64,000 nt of DNA from Bacteroides sp. 43_108 (GCA_001915545.1 MNQS01000022.1:114310-178309); one strand, 5' to 3'. Shown: positions 20,373-29,139, counted from the first letter of the stretch. Numbers and translations are program-made. The notes: generated from the sequence alone by a model not told the origin.

Positions 20373-21634
20373 ATTTTAACTCGTTTTTTACCGATCAGAA
20401 GTTGTTGCATAAGGCCATGTTTTTGTTGGCGGAGTAATGCGAGCTTCTGTTGAGCTATTTCTATTTCGTGGTCAGTAGCTGTTAATACCTGTGCAATAGC
20501 GTTTTGCTCCTCGTAATATGGAATATCAAACACAAGTCTAAAAAAATCTGTTGGAGTAACATTTAATAAACCATGAGCTCGACCTCCTTCGTTTGCTATC
20601 TTGGTTAATCCTCTGTTTAATCCTCCATAATCAAAATAGTAAGAAAGATAGTCAATGCTTACTCGTATACTTGATTTTACATTAAAACAGATGTATAGAG
20701 ATGTTACAACAGCTTTATCAGCTTCTGTCAGTCTTTTAATAGCTCCCATTGGATAGCCATTTGAATAACTTTTATTATAGCAGAACTCATCTCTGAGAAC
20801 TAAATAATAGCTTTCCAAAGTTTCACTTGCGACACTTTTATTGAAGAAGTCAGTTTGAATGACAAAACCTTGTTGAGCAGATATAGTCATTACATTTTTA
20901 TTGTCTTCAGTATTTTTTCTTGTAACTTTTTCACATATATCTCCTAATTTCACTTTCTTCCATTCTCCACTAAACCCAGGCAAACGTTTCTTTCCTGTAA
21001 GCAATTGTTGCATCAATCCTTTTTTACGCAATTCAAGTTTATCTATGAGTTGTGTTTGCTTCTCAATGGCTTTGTCCCATATATTGAGAACTTCAGATAT
21101 TTTTTTTTGTTCTATTAATGAAGGAACTGGTATTTGTAAAGAACAGTATTCTTTTGCATTGATACCAGGTTGGCCACTCCGTTGAGACACAATCTTAATC
21201 CATTTCCAATATATAGTAGTATTAGTGTATGCTTTTAAAAAATATGGATCTATTTGTTTTGTGTCAGGCGAGAATCTTATTAAGAAACCTGCAAATACTA
21301 AATCTCCATCATTTGGGTTATAGAGATATGTTTTACCAACTGTTGCGCCAGTCCTTGCAAATACAATGTCACCTTCTTTTAAATGGTAATTCTCATTGTT
21401 GGAATTATCCACAGAGGTTTTATTACCAGTAATAAATCTTCCATCGTCATCAATATCAGTAATACGTAAATATGTCGGTAAACCTTTTGAATATGGTACG
21501 GCGGGAGCATTAATTCCATAATCACCCTTATTTAAGCATAAGTGTTCCAATATTGTTACGTTCCATTCCACTGGAATAACTCCTATCTTAGTTTTTTTAT
21601 ATCCTTCAGGAATAATACAGTCCGTCATATTCAT
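20369..21634 (-). CDS. hsdS: Type I restriction enzyme specificity subunit, two target-recognition domains
   Basis: 421 residues with the usual duplicated plan: TRD1 (about 1-155), first conserved helical spacer (about 160-215, with KISEVLNIWDKAIEKQ and LMQQLLTGKKRLPGF), TRD2 (about 220-375), and second helical spacer ending LMQQLLIGKKR. The two spacers are repeats of each other and set the distance between the two half-sites of the bipartite DNA target. The start overlaps the Fic stop by one base, and the end overlaps the KAP gene by 4 bases. The recognised sequence cannot be deduced. No inverted repeats for an hsdS shufflon are seen nearby. Confidence 0.95.
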   Translation of the reverse strand: MNMTDCIIPEGYKKTKIGVIPVEWNVTILEHLCLNKGDYGINAPAVPYSKGLPTYLRITDIDDDGRFITGNKTSVDNSNNENYHLKEGDIVFARTGATVGKTYLYNPNDGDLVFAGFLIRFSPDTKQIDPYFLKAYTNTTIYWKWIKIVSQRSGQPGINAKEYCSLQIPVPSLIEQKKISEVLNIWDKAIEKQTQLIDKLELRKKGLMQQLLTGKKRLPGFSGEWKKVKLGDICEKVTRKNTEDNKNVMTISAQQGFVIQTDFFNKSVASETLESYYLVLRDEFCYNKSYSNGYPMGAIKRLTEADKAVVTSLYICFNVKSSIRVSIDYLSYYFDYGGLNRGLTKIANEGGRAHGLLNVTPTDFFRLVFDIPYYEEQNAIAQVLTATDHEIEIAQQKLALLRQQKHGLMQQLLIGKKRVKI

Positions 21635-23013
21635 TAATTTTCTGAGTTGTAATTTTTTATTGCTTTTTCAATAGTATCTATCATTGTTTTTTTATGCCAT
21701 TCTAATGCTTGGTTTATATCGTCCGTATTTGGATATGTTCCATAGGCATATTTTTTGCTTTGAAACATGTAATCCTTTGCATAGAATTGAATGTTGGCAA
21801 TTAGTATTGTAGATACATTTTGCATCGCGTAATCAGGTTTTAGCTTGCTAAGTGAAATCGAGAAACTAATTGATTTCGCCTGACTCCATATTTCTTTTTC
21901 TTCATGAATCAGTGACTTAAAAATGATAGGCTGGTTTTGACGGTCACAGTCAATGTTTGACTTTTTATCTCCTATGGAATACCAGCATGCGATATCCTCA
22001 AAGAAATCGAAAGCAGGCAATATCCCTTCTTTCATTTTCTGTGAATATGGAAACAACAACCTGTTAAACAAATCGACTTTATTTTCTACAGTATCATTGT
22101 GAAGCTGATTATTCTCTTTCCGTCCAGCCTGTTGCTGCAACAATTTAATTTGTTTCTGAAAATCATCTTCCTCTTCAATGCTTTCACCTTTAGCTGCTTT
22201 GATACATACAGTCAATGCTGCTTCCAGGCACTTGCTCATATATTCAACAAAAGGCATTATTTGGTCCAGTTCTGCGTGAGCACCCACAGATGGGGTAGGG
22301 CCAACTTTTACATCACAACGGTTTAGGGCTGTCAAATAGTTGTCCTTGTCTTTACTCTTCACCACAATCATTGGATAATTATGGCGCGTAAGTATATAGT
22401 TTACCATCAGTCGGGCAATACGTCCGTTGCCGTCTTCAAAAGGATGAATGCGGATGTAGCGGTAGTGAAAGACTGTGGCCAGTTCTATTGGCGACATTTC
22501 AGCTTTCTGTTCTTCCTTATTATACCATTCCACCAGATCGGTCATCAAAGCAGGTGTTTCTTCAGGTGAGGCATATTCGAAACGCTCACCTGTTACAGTT
22601 ATTACTGAATTGGGACGAGTTTTATAAATTCCGGCATGTATAACATAGGATGTAGTTGTGCCTTCGGGCAATTGACGATACATTGTATAGTCTTCCCTAA
22701 GCAAGGTATGGTGCAGTTGCCTGATGAAAGTCTCTGTCAGTGGCATGTCTTTGTCTGCAGCTTCTTCTCGTATCATTTTCAGACATACATTATGGGCTTT
22801 CATTTCTTCCAAATCCTTCATGTTGGCCTCGTCTACGACTTTACCGAAAAACAGCAATAGTTCTGTTTGTCCGTATGTCAAAGTGTTGCCTTCTATGTGA
22901 TTGGAGTTGTAGTTGAACTCCAGCATGAATTTGCGCTCCAGCCTGTTTTGGTATTCGGGTTTCAGTGGCTGTAATTTAAGCCATTCACTATATAGTTTTT
23001 CTATGTGTGTCAT
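21634..23013 (-). CDS. Fic family protein (predicted AMP-transferase, autoinhibited class II)
   Basis: 459 residues. The Fic core carries the active-site motif HPFEDGNGRIAR (about 188-199), intact for transferring AMP (or another nucleotide) to a hydroxyl group. An N-terminal inhibitory helix motif SNHIEGN (about 35-41, fitting S/T-xxx-E-G/N) marks a class II self-inhibited Fic. The region after about 290 is unassigned, with a C-terminal helical tail. It is embedded in the hsd operon: 2 bases after the small membrane protein gene and overlapping hsdS by one base. Targets could be host or phage proteins, or components of the restriction complex; this is inference. Confidence 0.9.
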   Translation of the reverse strand: MTHIEKLYSEWLKLQPLKPEYQNRLERKFMLEFNYNSNHIEGNTLTYGQTELLLFFGKVVDEANMKDLEEMKAHNVCLKMIREEAADKDMPLTETFIRQLHHTLLREDYTMYRQLPEGTTTSYVIHAGIYKTRPNSVITVTGERFEYASPEETPALMTDLVEWYNKEEQKAEMSPIELATVFHYRYIRIHPFEDGNGRIARLMVNYILTRHNYPMIVVKSKDKDNYLTALNRCDVKVGPTPSVGAHAELDQIMPFVEYMSKCLEAALTVCIKAAKGESIEEEDDFQKQIKLLQQQAGRKENNQLHNDTVENKVDLFNRLLFPYSQKMKEGILPAFDFFEDIACWYSIGDKKSNIDCDRQNQPIIFKSLIHEEKEIWSQAKSISFSISLSKLKPDYAMQNVSTILIANIQFYAKDYMFQSKKYAYGTYPNTDDINQALEWHKKTMIDTIEKAIKNYNSEN

Positions 23014-23015
23014 AA

Positions 23016-23438
23016 TTATAATTGCAAACTTTGGTTATAAGTATTACCAGTTTTATTATTGTCATCCCACGTATATTTTATATTTATTATGTCTGGTGGG
23101 GTTGATTCTGATAGCATAAATTGTATTTCAACATGCTCTCCAGGATTAAGTAAGTCATATGGAAAAACGAGTCCTCCTGTTAGAATTATTCCTTTAGTTT
23201 TCCTTATATCTGTTATATGAATATTTCGAGCTGGAGCTAAACCATTATTGAAAATTTGGAGCTTTCGTATACCTCTATCTTCTTTTATTATGGAACCGCA
23301 AATCTTTGCACATTTACTCTTATGCTCTTCTTCTTTGTTTTTGTGAATTTTGTACACCTTGATTTTTCTATCATATATGAAATTAATAATAGATATAATC
23401 AATGCACAAATAGAAATAATCAAACTGGCCCATTCCAT
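23016..23438 (-). CDS. Small membrane-anchored protein with a beta-rich cytoplasmic domain
   Basis: 140 residues. One N-terminal transmembrane helix (about 4-22, SLIISICALIISIINFIY) is followed by a basic stretch (DRKIKVYKIHKNK), then a beta-sandwich-like domain with IFNNGLAPARNIHITDI and LLNPGEHVEIQFML. The pattern of a membrane anchor plus an Ig-like domain with an 'NNG.APA.N' signature recurs in island proteins, but I do not know a named family for it. Positive residues after the helix suggest the C-terminal domain stays in the cytoplasm. It lies 14 bases after hsdM and 2 bases before fic. Confidence 0.6.
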   Translation of the reverse strand: MEWASLIISICALIISIINFIYDRKIKVYKIHKNKEEEHKSKCAKICGSIIKEDRGIRKLQIFNNGLAPARNIHITDIRKTKGIILTGGLVFPYDLLNPGEHVEIQFMLSESTPPDIINIKYTWDDNNKTGNTYNQSLQL

Positions 23439-23452
23439 AATAGATAATAGTT

Positions 23453-24982
23453 TTAATATCCCAATTCTTTTAAATAATCTTTCATTTTAGCCTGAACCTC
23501 TGCCAATTCTGCTTCGAGTGCATCAATCTCTTTCTGTACTGCTGGAATATCTACTTCTGCTTCTTCCTCAAATGTATCTACATAGCGAGGAATATTCAGA
23601 TTGTAGTCATTTTCCTTGATATCAGCTGGAGTTGCAACGAATGCATATTTTTCTTCGGCTACGCCAGGCTCAAGTTGTCCTGCGGTGAATTGTCTGTAAG
23701 TCGAAACAATGTGTTCAATGTCTTCAGAGCGTAGCTTGTTTTGGTTCTTCCCGCTTTCATATTCCTTGCTGGCATCTATAAACAGTACGTTGTCAGTCTT
23801 TTTTCCTTTGTTGAAAATCGCAATGGCTGCTGGAATACCCGTTCCAAAGAACAGGTTGGCAGGTAGTCCAATGACAGCCTCCAACAGATTTTCATCAATT
23901 ACATGCTGTCGTATTTTTCCCTCGCTTGCTCCACGAAACAGTACTCCGTGAGGTATTACCACACCAACCTTACCGCTACCTTCTTGAGCCACCTCTATCA
24001 TGTGTGATATGAAAGCCCAATCGCCTTTGCTCTTTGGAGGGATGCCTCTCCAAAAACGGTTATATGTGTCATTTGTCGCTTCCTCTGCTCCCCATTTATC
24101 CAAGGAAAATGGGGGATTGGCAATAACTGTATCAAATTTCATTAATTTGTCATTTTCCTTCAGTTTTGGGTTGCGCAGTGTGTCCCCCCATCGAATCACT
24201 GCATTGTCAAAGCCGTGCAGGAACATATTCATCATTGCCAGTGCCCAAGTGCTGCCATTTACTTCTTGTCCGTAAAGTGAGAAATTGTTGTTGTCCACTT
24301 CCTTTCCGGCTTTAATCAACAGGGAACCGGAACCACAAGTCGGGTCGCAGATACGTGCGCCAGGTTTGCTCTTTGTCAGTTTGGCTAATAAGGTTGAAAC
24401 TTCTGCTGGTGTAAAGAATTCTCCAGCCTTCTTTCCCGATTCGCTGGCAAATGTGGATACCAGATACATATAGGCATCTCCGATGATATCATTGTTTTCC
24501 AGATGCGACTCGTCCAGTTCCAATTCACTGAAATCGAGCAACAGATTTTTTAGTCTTGCATTCTTTTCTTTCGGTTCGCCAAGGTTGGCTGAGTTGAAAC
24601 TTATGTTTCGGAAGATGCTGCTGCCGTCTTCGCTGCTCATCTTTTCTCTGTTCGCATCCTCGATATCGGCCAAAGCCATATCAATCAGTTCTCCGATATT
24701 GCTTGCAGAACGGTTCGCGTACAAATAATCGAAAGAACTTGTTTCTGGAATGACAAAGCGTTCGTGACGCATTGAACGTGTAGCTCTTTCCTTGTCGCCT
24801 TCGTATCTCTCCAAATATTCGGCATACTTTGATTTGTATACATCGCTGACATATTTTAGAAAAAGCATAGTCAGGACATAGTCTTTATATTGGCTTGGAT
24901 CTATTACTCCACGGAAAGTATCGCAAGCTTTCCAAACAACCCTATTGATTTGTGACTGGTCTATTTTCTGTTGAACTTCCAT
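23453..24982 (-). CDS. hsdM: Type I restriction enzyme, M (adenine methyltransferase) subunit
   Basis: 509 residues with the N-terminal helical HsdM domain (KACDTFRGVIDPSQYKDYVL), GEFFTPAEV (about 186), AdoMet motif I DPTCGSGSLL (about 213) and motif IV NPPF (about 288), which marks N6-adenine methylation. A C-terminal coiled coil (EKEIDALEAELAEVQAKMK-like) probably contacts HsdS. It protects host DNA and supplies the core of the restriction complex. The gene follows a half-length S-like gene by 9 bases and is followed by an accessory membrane protein rather than directly by hsdS. Confidence 0.97.
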   Translation of the reverse strand: MEVQQKIDQSQINRVVWKACDTFRGVIDPSQYKDYVLTMLFLKYVSDVYKSKYAEYLERYEGDKERATRSMRHERFVIPETSSFDYLYANRSASNIGELIDMALADIEDANREKMSSEDGSSIFRNISFNSANLGEPKEKNARLKNLLLDFSELELDESHLENNDIIGDAYMYLVSTFASESGKKAGEFFTPAEVSTLLAKLTKSKPGARICDPTCGSGSLLIKAGKEVDNNNFSLYGQEVNGSTWALAMMNMFLHGFDNAVIRWGDTLRNPKLKENDKLMKFDTVIANPPFSLDKWGAEEATNDTYNRFWRGIPPKSKGDWAFISHMIEVAQEGSGKVGVVIPHGVLFRGASEGKIRQHVIDENLLEAVIGLPANLFFGTGIPAAIAIFNKGKKTDNVLFIDASKEYESGKNQNKLRSEDIEHIVSTYRQFTAGQLEPGVAEEKYAFVATPADIKENDYNLNIPRYVDTFEEEAEVDIPAVQKEIDALEAELAEVQAKMKDYLKELGY

Positions 24983-24991
24983 ATTATTGTC

Positions 24992-25552
24992 TTATTTAAT
25001 TTTATTCATTAATAGTTGTTGTATAATTGTCTGTCTTTTCTCTATAATTTTTAACTGTAAATCTCGTTCTTTTTGTGACAGACGTGCTATGTTTACAATT
25101 AGCTCCTGCTGTTGCAAAGAGGGTGTAGGGATTTCCAGATTCTCAACGGCAGGTTTATGAATAAGAGGTGTAGCACTGCCGGCTTGGTGAATTTTAAAAT
25201 ATGCTTCCACAGAAGGCTGATGCAAGTACCAGCAAAGGTATTCAGGTGTAACAATTGTTGATTTCAGACGAATTACAAAAAAGGATGTAGAAGCCACAGC
25301 CTTTTCTGGTTCTCTAAATATTACACTGAGATAATTAACACCTTTGGATGCAAAAAGAATATCCCCTTTCTGCAACAAGTTTTTTTGTATCTTAGCGCTT
25401 TGTAAAACCCTTGATGCAAACTTCATGACGACATTGTCTGCACAGTCCTTGGTTTGCAGATAGGCAACATCTCCATCTGGATCTGGTTTTTCATATACAC
25501 CAGATAGAATGTCTGCAAGCTCTTTTAGATATATTTTTTTCTTAGTAATCAT
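24992..25552 (-). CDS. Half-length HsdS-like protein (single target-recognition domain)
   Basis: 186 residues from ATG 25552. The longer frame from 25576 is unlikely because the promoter -7 box covers 25574-25581. It contains one TRD (KIYLKELADILSGVYEK to PTPSLQQQ) and one helical spacer (LIVNIARLSQKERDLQLKIIEKRQ), the plan of half an HsdS. Half-S subunits can act as dimers, or compete with or extend specificity. Sequence similarity to the full HsdS in this operon is low, so it is not a recent duplicate. It is the first gene of the operon, 9 bases before hsdM. Confidence 0.8.
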   Translation of the reverse strand: MITKKKIYLKELADILSGVYEKPDPDGDVAYLQTKDCADNVVMKFASRVLQSAKIQKNLLQKGDILFASKGVNYLSVIFREPEKAVASTSFFVIRLKSTIVTPEYLCWYLHQPSVEAYFKIHQAGSATPLIHKPAVENLEIPTPSLQQQELIVNIARLSQKERDLQLKIIEKRQTIIQQLLMNKIK

Positions 25553-25573
25553 ATTACTTTGCTTTTGATATTG

Positions 25574-25604
25574 CAAAAGTAATAGTTATTTCTGATAATA
25601 CAAG
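25574..25604 (-). promoter_or_regulatory. Promoter of the type I restriction operon
   Basis: On the minus strand the -7 box TACTTTTG covers 25581-25574 and a -33-like CTTG covers 25604-25601, 19 bases apart. Transcription would begin near 25567, about 15 bases before ATG 25552. No other clear promoter is seen down to 17.9 kb, which supports a single long operon. Confidence 0.65.
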
Positions 25605-25780
25605 TTTTTTGATTGTTTTTTTATAAGTAATGAAATTACTAATGTTTGTATTTGGCAGATATTGGCGTTGATTGGGCTATTATGCTTAAATGACATTCTA
25701 TAAAAGCAGTTCATTTTATAGCAATGTAATTCTTTATGATGCATGATTCTCTACAAATAAATTAATTCTTTATCTTAGTA

Positions 25781-25826
25781 AAACAAAAATCGCTAACAGA
25801 TTGAATGATAATCTATTAGCGATTTT
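25781..25826 (-). terminator. Terminator after tRNA-Phe
   Basis: Stem AAAATCGCTAATAGATT pairs with AATCTGTTAGCGATTTT on the minus strand (one G-U), followed by TTGTTTTACT. It lies right after the tRNA 3' end. Confidence 0.85.
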
Positions 25827-25830
25827 ACAG

Positions 25831-25903
25831 TGGTGCCACCAGGAATCGAACCGGGGACACAAGGATTTTCAGTCCTTTGCTCTACCAACTGAGCTATGGC
25901 ACC
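25831..25903 (-). tRNA. tRNA-Phe (anticodon GAA)
   Basis: A 73-base cloverleaf on the minus strand: acceptor GGTGCCA/TGGCACC, D-arm AGCTCAGTTGGTAGAGC, anticodon loop CTGAAAA (GAA) in stem GGA/TCC context, T-arm CCCGG-TTCGATT-CCTGG (imperfect), discriminator A. CCA is not encoded. Its 3' end faces the restriction island. Confidence 0.95.
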
Positions 25904-26090
25904 TTGTTTTTCGTTTGCGAGTGCAAATGTGCTTTTTTCGAGACTGTGAAATTTTTTAGCGTTTATTTTTCTGTGTTTTGTCTGTTTTTATGTGATTTTG
26001 CTTGTTTTGGTACGTTTTTTGTTGCACTTACCGTCCTTTTTCTCCGTTTTTATGTGCAGAGGAAAAGGACGGTAGGGCAGGAGTGGGTGT

Positions 26091-28094
26091 TTATTTTGAA
26101 AGCTCCTTTATGAATCCGTTGCGGTATGCGTAGAGGAGTTTCTTTAGGTTTTCCACTTTTTCTATTAGTTCACGTCCTTTGTCGGTGTCTTTGACAAGCA
26201 TGCGTTTTGAGTTCATTTCGACGATTTGTATTGAGCTGCGGATGTCGTCGCCACGCTCGATGGCCTCCTGTGTTGAGTGGAACGGCTGGTGCTGCACGAG
26301 ATCGAGTCCACGAGAGTGGAACGTGAGGGTGTATCCTGCTATTCCTGTTTCCGGCTGGTAGGCTTTCGAGAATCCGCCGTCGATGACAAGGAGTTTGCCG
26401 TTTGCCTTTATAGGTGTTTCTCCCTTTAATGTTTTTACAGGTACATGACCGTTGATGATGTGTCGGTGTTCACCTGTGACACCGAAATCATCAAGTATCA
26501 TGTCTACGACTTTCTCGTCGTTGTTGTATCTGTAGTAGTATCCCTTTTCTTCTGTGTATACTGACGGGTCTTTGATGAAATAGCGCTCAAATGTTGTCAT
26601 CTTGTCCTTGTCAAACAAAGGTGAGTCTTTTCCGCACCACAGATACCAGATATAGTCTACGGCAAACTGTTTTTCGTCCTCCGGCGTATCGGCATTGAAG
26701 GCTTCGCGGACAATGTGTCCTGTCTTTTTCATCAGTGCAATGCCTTTGTATTTCTTTCCGCGTATTTCAACTTCCTTGAGCGAGCCGTCTGCATTGAGCG
26801 GTACGGATGCGTGGTACATCAGATTGGAGTTGCTGATGGAATACATGCATCCGTGCGCCAGCAGACACTCTACATGCCTTTTCAGCTTGTCGCTTGTTCT
26901 GAACGAATGTTCAAGCTTATGCATCAGCTGTTTTTCTTCATCGCTGAGCGCGTATGGGTCTTCTGGGGAAAGTGTCGGCAGGCAGGCATCTTTCATTTCG
27001 TAATCCTTTCCGTTTATGCAGCATGTTCCTTCTGCAAGATTGATGCGGTGGAGCATGTTGCGGTCCTCCATCTTGAATTCTGGTCTTCTTTTTATGATGG
27101 CCGCCTCTTCCTTGAACTGGATGATGGTGATAGCCTTGTGCATCTGTGCAATCAGACGGCGTGTTTTCTCATCATGTTTTACTGTTCCGGTGTCTTCCCT
27201 TATGCCGAAATTCTCGCAAGGATCGTCTTTGTATGTTTCCATTGCAAATGTGGCAAGCGGAAGGAGATTTATTCCGTATCCGTCTTCAAGTGTAGCAAGA
27301 TTGCCGTAGCGGAGGGACATGCGCAGAACATTGGCTATGCAGGCTCTGTTGCCGGCTGCGGCACCGAACCAGTCTATGTCGTGGTTACCCCATACGATGT
27401 CAAAATGCGGATAGTTGCACAATGTCTCCATTATGAGGTGTGCGCCTGGACCTCTGTCGAATATGTCTCCGAGCAGGTGAAGCCTATCTATGGCAAGACG
27501 CTGTATCAGGTTGCAGATGGCCACAATGAAGTCGTCGGCACACTGCGTGTCGATGATGCTCTGTACAATTACATTGTAATACTGGTACTTGTTGCCTGAG
27601 TAGCTTCCTGCTGATTCGTGTAAAAGTTCTTCGATTATGTATCCGAATTTTTCGGGCAGTTCTTTTCTGATTTTTGATCTTGTGTATTTTGATGATACAG
27701 CTCTGCACACCTTTATGAGCTGGTTGAGCGTGATGATGTAGAAATCGTTCATGTCGGTTTCTACAGCCTTTATGAGCTGGAGTTTCTGCTCCGGATAGTA
27801 GATGAGGGTACAGAGTTCGCGCTTTTCATTTTCGCGCAGTGTACTTCCGAAAATTTCGTTGACCTTACGTTTTACATATCCGGATGCGTTGCGCAGAACA
27901 TGGTTGAAAGCTTCACTTTCGCCGTGCGGGTCACTGATGAAATGTTCAGTTGGTTTAGGCAGGTTCAGTATAGCCTCGATGTTTATGATTTCCTGACTGG
28001 CATCTCCGATAGTCGGGTAGCTCAGCGACAGGAGTTTGAGATATCTGAGGTCGTCCTTGATGGTTTCTTCCTCAGTGAGCAGTATTTCTTCCAT
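26091..28094 (-). CDS. fbp: Class III fructose-1,6-bisphosphatase
   Basis: 667 residues, matching the long Firmicutes/Bacteroidetes class III enzyme, which is unrelated in sequence to class I FBPase. It has metallophosphoesterase motifs: LHLLGDIFDRGPGAH (about 200), WGNHDIDWFGA (about 233), and late NGHVPVKTLKGE with LLVIDGGFSK. It dephosphorylates fructose 1,6-bisphosphate in gluconeogenesis, opposing the PfkA encoded at 6563. It is monocistronic, between tRNA-Phe and the Spy-like gene. Confidence 0.93.
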   Translation of the reverse strand: MEEILLTEEETIKDDLRYLKLLSLSYPTIGDASQEIINIEAILNLPKPTEHFISDPHGESEAFNHVLRNASGYVKRKVNEIFGSTLRENEKRELCTLIYYPEQKLQLIKAVETDMNDFYIITLNQLIKVCRAVSSKYTRSKIRKELPEKFGYIIEELLHESAGSYSGNKYQYYNVIVQSIIDTQCADDFIVAICNLIQRLAIDRLHLLGDIFDRGPGAHLIMETLCNYPHFDIVWGNHDIDWFGAAAGNRACIANVLRMSLRYGNLATLEDGYGINLLPLATFAMETYKDDPCENFGIREDTGTVKHDEKTRRLIAQMHKAITIIQFKEEAAIIKRRPEFKMEDRNMLHRINLAEGTCCINGKDYEMKDACLPTLSPEDPYALSDEEKQLMHKLEHSFRTSDKLKRHVECLLAHGCMYSISNSNLMYHASVPLNADGSLKEVEIRGKKYKGIALMKKTGHIVREAFNADTPEDEKQFAVDYIWYLWCGKDSPLFDKDKMTTFERYFIKDPSVYTEEKGYYYRYNNDEKVVDMILDDFGVTGEHRHIINGHVPVKTLKGETPIKANGKLLVIDGGFSKAYQPETGIAGYTLTFHSRGLDLVQHQPFHSTQEAIERGDDIRSSIQIVEMNSKRMLVKDTDKGRELIEKVENLKKLLYAYRNGFIKELSK

Positions 28095-28162
28095 AGATGT
28101 GCTGTATCAGATTATTTTCACCAAAAATAGCGTTTTTTCGGCAATGTTTCCAGATGTTGCAT

Positions 28163-28203
28163 AAAAAATGCAGAAGCACATGCTCTTTGCTTGTACTTCT
28201 GCT
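28163..28203 (-). terminator. Terminator after the sigma-factor operon
   Basis: On the minus strand the stem GCAGAAG...CTTCTGC is followed by ATTTTTTAT, between the Spy-like gene (stop 28235) and fbp (start 28094). Confidence 0.65.
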
Positions 28204-28234
28204 CTGATGTTTGATCTTATGTTGTTGATGTTCT

Positions 28235-28684
28235 CTATTTTCTTCTTCGTGGAGCGAACTTTTTTATAAGTTCGCTATTGAATTTCGACAGAGACCTTCT
28301 TACGTTGTATATTTTCTTGTAGCTTAGTGCCTTGTGGAACTTCTGGTAATACTCTTTTTCGATTTCCTTGTTCTTTATTTCCAACGAAGTAATTTGGTCG
28401 AGAACGTATGCATAGTCGTTTTCAGATGAGCGCTCGTTGCATTTTTTCATCAGCTCACGTTTCTTGTCGTTGAGTTCCCTCTGCTTGTCAAACATTTCGT
28501 GCATCATCGGAAAGAACTTCTGTTGTTCCTGTTCGGAGAGTTCAGCTTCTCTGGCTATGAAATTCTCCATTTCTTTCTTGAACTGCTCAGGCGAAAATCG
28601 CGGTCTAGCTCCGTTTCCGTTATGTTGTGCGCTGATGCTTATTGCCGTTATTAGTGCGATGAGCAAAAAAGTTAGTCTTTTCAT
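28235..28684 (-). CDS. Secreted Spy/CpxP-like small helical protein
   Basis: 149 residues: signal peptide (1 to about 19, ending SISA), then a highly charged all-helical mature protein with FSPEQFKKEMENFI, LSEQEQQKFFPMMHEMFDKQ and a basic C-terminal tail (FAPRRRK). This resembles periplasmic Spy/CpxP chaperones and 'periplasmic heavy-metal sensor' proteins, but the LTxxQ signature is only approximate. It follows the anti-sigma gene by 24 bases, so it is probably part of an envelope stress operon. The exact function is not established. Confidence 0.6.
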   Translation of the reverse strand: MKRLTFLLIALITAISISAQHNGNGARPRFSPEQFKKEMENFIAREAELSEQEQQKFFPMMHEMFDKQRELNDKKRELMKKCNERSSENDYAYVLDQITSLEIKNKEIEKEYYQKFHKALSYKKIYNVRRSLSKFNSELIKKFAPRRRK

Positions 28685-28708
28685 ATATTGGTTATTGTAA
28701 ATGTTGGT

Positions 28709-29092
28709 TTATTCTGCACCTTCCAGATAGCTGTATATGTCTTCTCTGTCGATCATTGCATATCTCATCACTTCGATTTCATATTCTTCTTCAGACACAT
28801 AGTCCTGTTCTGCCGTTTCTGTTTTTGCTGTAGCCTGTGCTGCGTCTGTTCCATCTGTTGCGGTAGGCATAAACGTTTTGACGCACAGCAGGAGTGCACA
28901 TGCGGCCGCTATGCCTGAAATCCATTTTGCCGCATTCATGAAGACTGTGCGGTTTTTAGTTTTCTTTTCCTGCTTATTCTGTTCCGGCAGATTGTCCATG
29001 ATTCTCTGCGTGAGATTTTCAAAATATCCTTCCGGTACTTTGAATGGATTGTCTGTGCCGACATTGTGCAGTATTTTGTTGTCTTCTTTCAT
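28709..29092 (-). CDS. Membrane-bound anti-sigma factor (predicted)
   Basis: 127 residues. The N-terminal cytoplasmic part (about 1-52: NPFKVPEGYFENLTQRIMDNLPEQ) has the 'F.VPEGYFE.L..RI...' motif common in Bacteroidales proteins encoded beside ECF sigma factors. One transmembrane helix follows (about 54-72, AAKWISGIAAACALLLCVKTF), then a short acidic outer part. It lies 47 bases after the sigma gene in the same direction, which supports the role. It lacks a clear zinc anti-sigma HxxxCxxC motif. Confidence 0.65.
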   Translation of the reverse strand: MKEDNKILHNVGTDNPFKVPEGYFENLTQRIMDNLPEQNKQEKKTKNRTVFMNAAKWISGIAAACALLLCVKTFMPTATDGTDAAQATAKTETAEQDYVSEEEYEIEVMRYAMIDREDIYSYLEGAE

Positions 29093-29139
29093 ATCCTGAT
29101 CTCCTTTCTGGATTTATGATACTTTTTTCATGATATGGT

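Noticed and set aside
20369..25552. hsdS shufflon (phase-variable inversion) between the two S genes
   Set aside because: The two S genes point the same way and show no shared nucleotide repeats; no recombinase gene is near.
25553..25576. Start of the half-HsdS at 25576
   Set aside because: The minus-strand -7 box TACTTTTG covers 25574-25581, so the ATG at 25552 is used.
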